Assembly (NCBI GenBank): GCA_933207985.1
Contig: OW240917.1
Location: forward strand, 104,628,756-104,692,755
Length of the DNA stretch: 64,000 nt
Direction: 5' to 3'
Source: Pelobates cultripes
Taxonomy: Eukaryota; Chordata; Amphibia; Anura; Pelobatidae
In this document: in pieces, positions 61,806 to 64,000 of the stretch
Layout: the number at the start of each line of letters is the position of its first letter
Numbering within the stretch: the stretch's first letter is position 1
Position numbers and translations under genes: made by a program
The notes under the pieces: generated by a model
What the model was told of the DNA's origin: nothing
What the model saw: the letters and a program-made list of their open reading frames with translations, nothing else
Database searches by the model: none

Positions 61806-62464
61806 TTCACACCGGGTTGGTCCATTTACCCTCCGGTACACTGGAATGCGACAACCTACATTCCAGGGTTTCTGTTGGGGGCCATTCTTTTCCCCACCCT
61901 TCACATCTTGGAGAACCAATCCCATAGGGGTGGTCACAGGGAAGACCTCACTCAAACCCAGACTAATAATTGATTTATCTGCACCACATTCCTCCACTGT
62001 CCCCAGCCTTAACTCTCTAATACCTTCCGAAGAATTTTCACTACACTATGCCACTATTGACCACGCCATAGGGGCCATTATTCAAGCTGGTAAAACTGAC
62101 ATGGTAAACGCTTTTAAATTACTACCCATGCATCCTTCCCTATGGCATCTACATGGCATTAAATGGCAGGGGATGTATTATTTCTTCACCCGACTAACTT
62201 TTGGCTCCAAAAGCAGCCCATGTATTTTTGACACGTTTGCAAAAGCTTTATGTTGGTTGTTACTAAATGTGTGCAAGTGCCCTTCGGTTATCCACTATCT
62301 GGACGATTTCCTCACGATTGAGAATAACACACTCCCACCCAGTAGTTTGAAACACATGTTGACTTTGTTTGAATCACTCAATATTCCTGTCTCCCCTCAC
62401 AAAACTTTGGGTCCAGATACCAACATGCAATTTGGGGATCCAACTAGACATGATACACATGCAG
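61806..62464 (+). pseudogene. DIRS reverse transcriptase, decayed
   Basis: The open frame 61846-62484 carries GPFFSPPFTSWRTNPIGVV, PRLIIDLSAPH, TDMVNAFKLLPMHPSLWH, FTRLTFGSKSSPCIFDTFAK and the catalytic HYLDDFLTI (YLDD at about 62296-62307). This is the DIRS-type RT, distinct from LTR-element and LINE RTs. The N-terminal part (GFTPG...LECDN region, 61800-61860) is in another frame. After LGPDTNMQF a one-base shift disrupts the LGIQLDM continuation. The RT then runs into the inverted duplication at 62465. Confidence 0.85.
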
Positions 62465-62968
62465 GCTGCGGCATCTGTCTATAGTGTAGGTGAAGTGTCG
62501 GAGGGGGTGGTATAAACATGGTTTGCCCATTCCAAGAGGTGAGAAAAAAAAACCACATGCGTAAATACAAGGTTGCGTGTACATCTAATGTGATACGTGA
62601 ATTGTCTGAGGTGAATAGTGGAAACAAAGATAGCAGGTGGGATATAAATGATCTACCTTGGGGTATGATCCTCAGGACAAGATTGAGCGTACCCTGGCTT
62701 CAAGGTCATTGCAATCGCAAAGAACTTCAATCACTGCTTGGGTTGCTCAATTTTGCCATGAGGATCATACCCCAAGGTAGATCATTTATATCCCACCTGC
62801 TATCTTTGTTTCCACTATTCACCTCAGAAAATTCACGTATCACATTAGATGTACAAGCAACCTTGTATTTACGCATGTGGGGGGGTTTTCTCACCTCTTG
62901 GAATGGGCAAACCATGTTTATACCACCCACTCCGACACTTCACCTACACTATAGACAGATGCCGCAGC
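62465..62968. repeat. inverted duplication inside the DIRS element (208-bp arms, 88-bp spacer)
   Basis: 62465-62672 is the reverse complement of 62761-62968, with about 6 differences. The right arm is the native RNase H-side sequence (IIPQGRSFISHLLSLFPLF, WNGQTMF). The left arm is an antisense extra copy placed between RT and the native RKELQSLLGLLNFAM segment that forms the spacer. Confidence 0.9.
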
Positions 62969-63132
62969 TAACACAGGCTTTGCGGCCATCTGGAGTGATC
63001 AATGGCTTTGGGGACCTTGGCCGATCAAAGTCAAATCACTACCCAAATTCTTTGATACCTCGGCTTTATTCGAGTTGTACCCTATCATGGCGGCAGCCAT
63101 TGCTTGGGGACTGTATTGGTCTGGCCACACGT
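62673..63132 (+). pseudogene. DIRS RT-RNase H junction and RNase H part, truncated by Gypsy insertion
   Basis: Translation gives RKELQSLLGLLNFAMRIIPQ, then SRITLDVQATLYLRMW-type text. After a frame change it reads GFAAIWSDQWLWGPWPIK, FDTSALFELYPIMAAAIAWG and LYWSGHTL. FELYPI...A..WG is the RNase H region of DIRS elements. The reading stops mid-domain at 63132 where the LTR begins. The tyrosine recombinase expected downstream is not in the window. Confidence 0.75.
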
Positions 63133-63705
63133 TGTCAGGTTACCTTTGGTGTCTACCTCGGAGGAGGTTAGACACCTAGACGTCCATCCTTCCAGGGGGG
63201 CTGACTCACCCGATCCTTGCACTCCTCCCGGTCGTTTACACGCCGGCCGCGATAGCTCCGCCTCCTTTTATGACGCGGCGCTCAGTAGCCGACGTCATGA
63301 CGGCAATCACGTTCCGACCCGTCAATCACGGCTACCCAGTGCCGAACAACGAATCAGGACTCGTTGGGGGCGGAGCCAACAGTTAAAGAGCCAAGGTATA
63401 AAAAAGGGTTCTGTGAAATGATTCATTGCCCTGTCGTGGTTCTAGCTAGTCTGGTCACTCAGTGCACTTACCTCTATTGTCTTTTGGTTCCTGACTCGGC
63501 TTGTATTCTGACCCTGCTTTAATCTCTTGTCCTTTTGACCCGGCTTGTCTCTCGCTTACCTGATCTCTCGCTCCCTCGACCTCGGCTTGTCTCTGACCAT
63601 TCTTTTTGCTCTCTCCTTACGTTAGTCCGGCCACTCTAAGGTCCGGTATACGTACCTATCTCCTGTTTGTATTCTGCGTGTTGGATCCCTGTCACGATCC
63701 TGACA
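63133..63705 (+). mobile_element. 5' LTR of a Ty3/Gypsy retrotransposon
   Basis: Begins TGTCAGG and ends CCTGACA, a 7-bp inverted terminal pair. It has a GC-rich U3 with GGGGGCGG, a TATA box at 63397, and a C/T-rich R-U5 with repeated CTCGGCTTGT-type motifs. It is inserted in the RNase H region of the DIRS element, and gag starts 15 bp downstream. No damage is evident. Diverged relics of the same LTR family are at 1.8-2.7 kb and 42.3-42.8 kb on the other strand. The window ends before a 3' LTR could confirm the borders. Confidence 0.75.
63366..63406 (+). promoter_or_regulatory. LTR promoter elements (GC box and TATA box)
   Basis: GGGGGCGGAGCC at 63366 is followed by TATAAAAAAG at 63397, in the right place in the LTR for initiation at about 63430. 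This would drive transcription of the Gypsy element towards the window end. Confidence 0.65.
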
Positions 63706-63719
63706 TTACGACAGGGCCA

Positions 63720-64000
63720 ATGGATCCTGCAGGTACAAGCTCTCAGGTCGGTTCTCCTGACTCTAGATTTGAGGCCATGGATCATAGAATGGACCAGATG
63801 GCTCTAGCTCTGCAAGCACTGCTATCTCGTCCTAGTAATCACTCAGAGGAGATGCATACCCCATCTATCTCTCCTATAAGTACAGGCCTAGAGGTAGCCA
63901 CAGTGGCTACTTCTTCCCGTGTTACGTCCCCGTCACGCTATGGCGGCGCTCCTGACACTTGTCGAGGTTTTTTAAACCAGATAGGTATTCATTTTGAGTT
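63720..64000 (+). CDS. Ty3/Gypsy gag protein, N-terminal part (cut by window end)
   Basis: An open frame from the ATG at 63720 to the window edge, 93 codons without a stop. Begins MDPAGTSSQVGSPDSRFEAM, then DHRMDQMALALQALLSRP; the last residues read CRGFLNQIGIHFE. An N-terminal helix followed by a proline/serine-rich linker and a FLNQ...HFE segment matches the start of gag in vertebrate Ty3/Gypsy elements of this type. Gag forms the particle that packages element RNA. The frame is undamaged in the visible part, suggesting a relatively recent insertion. Confidence 0.72.
   Translation, partial: MDPAGTSSQVGSPDSRFEAMDHRMDQMALALQALLSRPSNHSEEMHTPSISPISTGLEVATVATSSRVTSPSRYGGAPDTCRGFLNQIGIHFE

Overview
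The window is a slice of a vertebrate nuclear genome, most likely a frog. It is AT-rich and intron-dominated. It is packed with transposon families typical of anurans: L1/Tx1 and CR1 LINEs, Penelope-like elements, DIRS, Ty3/Gypsy, hAT, Tc1 and TTAA-flanked MITEs. Nothing looks bacterial or viral-episomal, and I found no CRISPR array, rRNA or tRNA.

The only host gene I can support is on the + strand. Four exons (3776-3894, 6408-6557, 40123-40230, 48284-48408) have AG/GT splice borders and join in one uninterrupted reading frame. They encode about 131 residues from the C-terminal half of a follistatin-like protein of the FSTL4/FSTL5 pair, best matching FSTL5. The introns are 2.5, 33.6 and 8.1 kb, with at least 15.6 kb after the last exon. 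Everything else lies inside these introns.

Layout: 1-3.8 kb holds a long-terminal-inverted-repeat element, a minus-strand LTR relic and a TG-rich satellite. 6.7-7.9 kb holds another long-inverted-repeat element, and 10.1-10.6 kb a near-perfect foldback. 11.4-13 kb holds a Penelope-like end and an L1 fossil. 14.3-18.2 kb is a complex repeat block that includes a perfect 116-bp-arm palindrome with hammerhead-ribozyme-like motifs.

18.2-33 kb is a stack of nested insertions. An old minus-strand L1 is split by a hAT MITE and by a minus-strand CR1. The terminal octamers of that CR1 were then hit by a young, nearly intact + strand L1 (21869-28320) with a perfect 17-bp target-site duplication. 33-46 kb holds LTR relics, a 3 x 169-bp tandem repeat, a Tc1 relic and a TTAA MITE. 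49.7-54 kb holds an inverted satellite array and a second CR1 split by a second hAT element.

54.3-56.3 kb holds an unrecognised non-autonomous retroelement with a 12-bp duplication. 57.7-59.2 kb holds the 3' part of a Penelope-like element encoding a GIY-YIG endonuclease. 59.3-63.1 kb holds a decayed DIRS element with an internal inverted duplication. It is cut by a Ty3/Gypsy element whose 5' LTR and gag start run off the window end.

The most interesting signals are the stem-III-less hammerhead-like motifs at three Penelope-type ends, the 54.3-56.3 kb retroelement, the inverted duplication inside the DIRS element and the layered insertion history.
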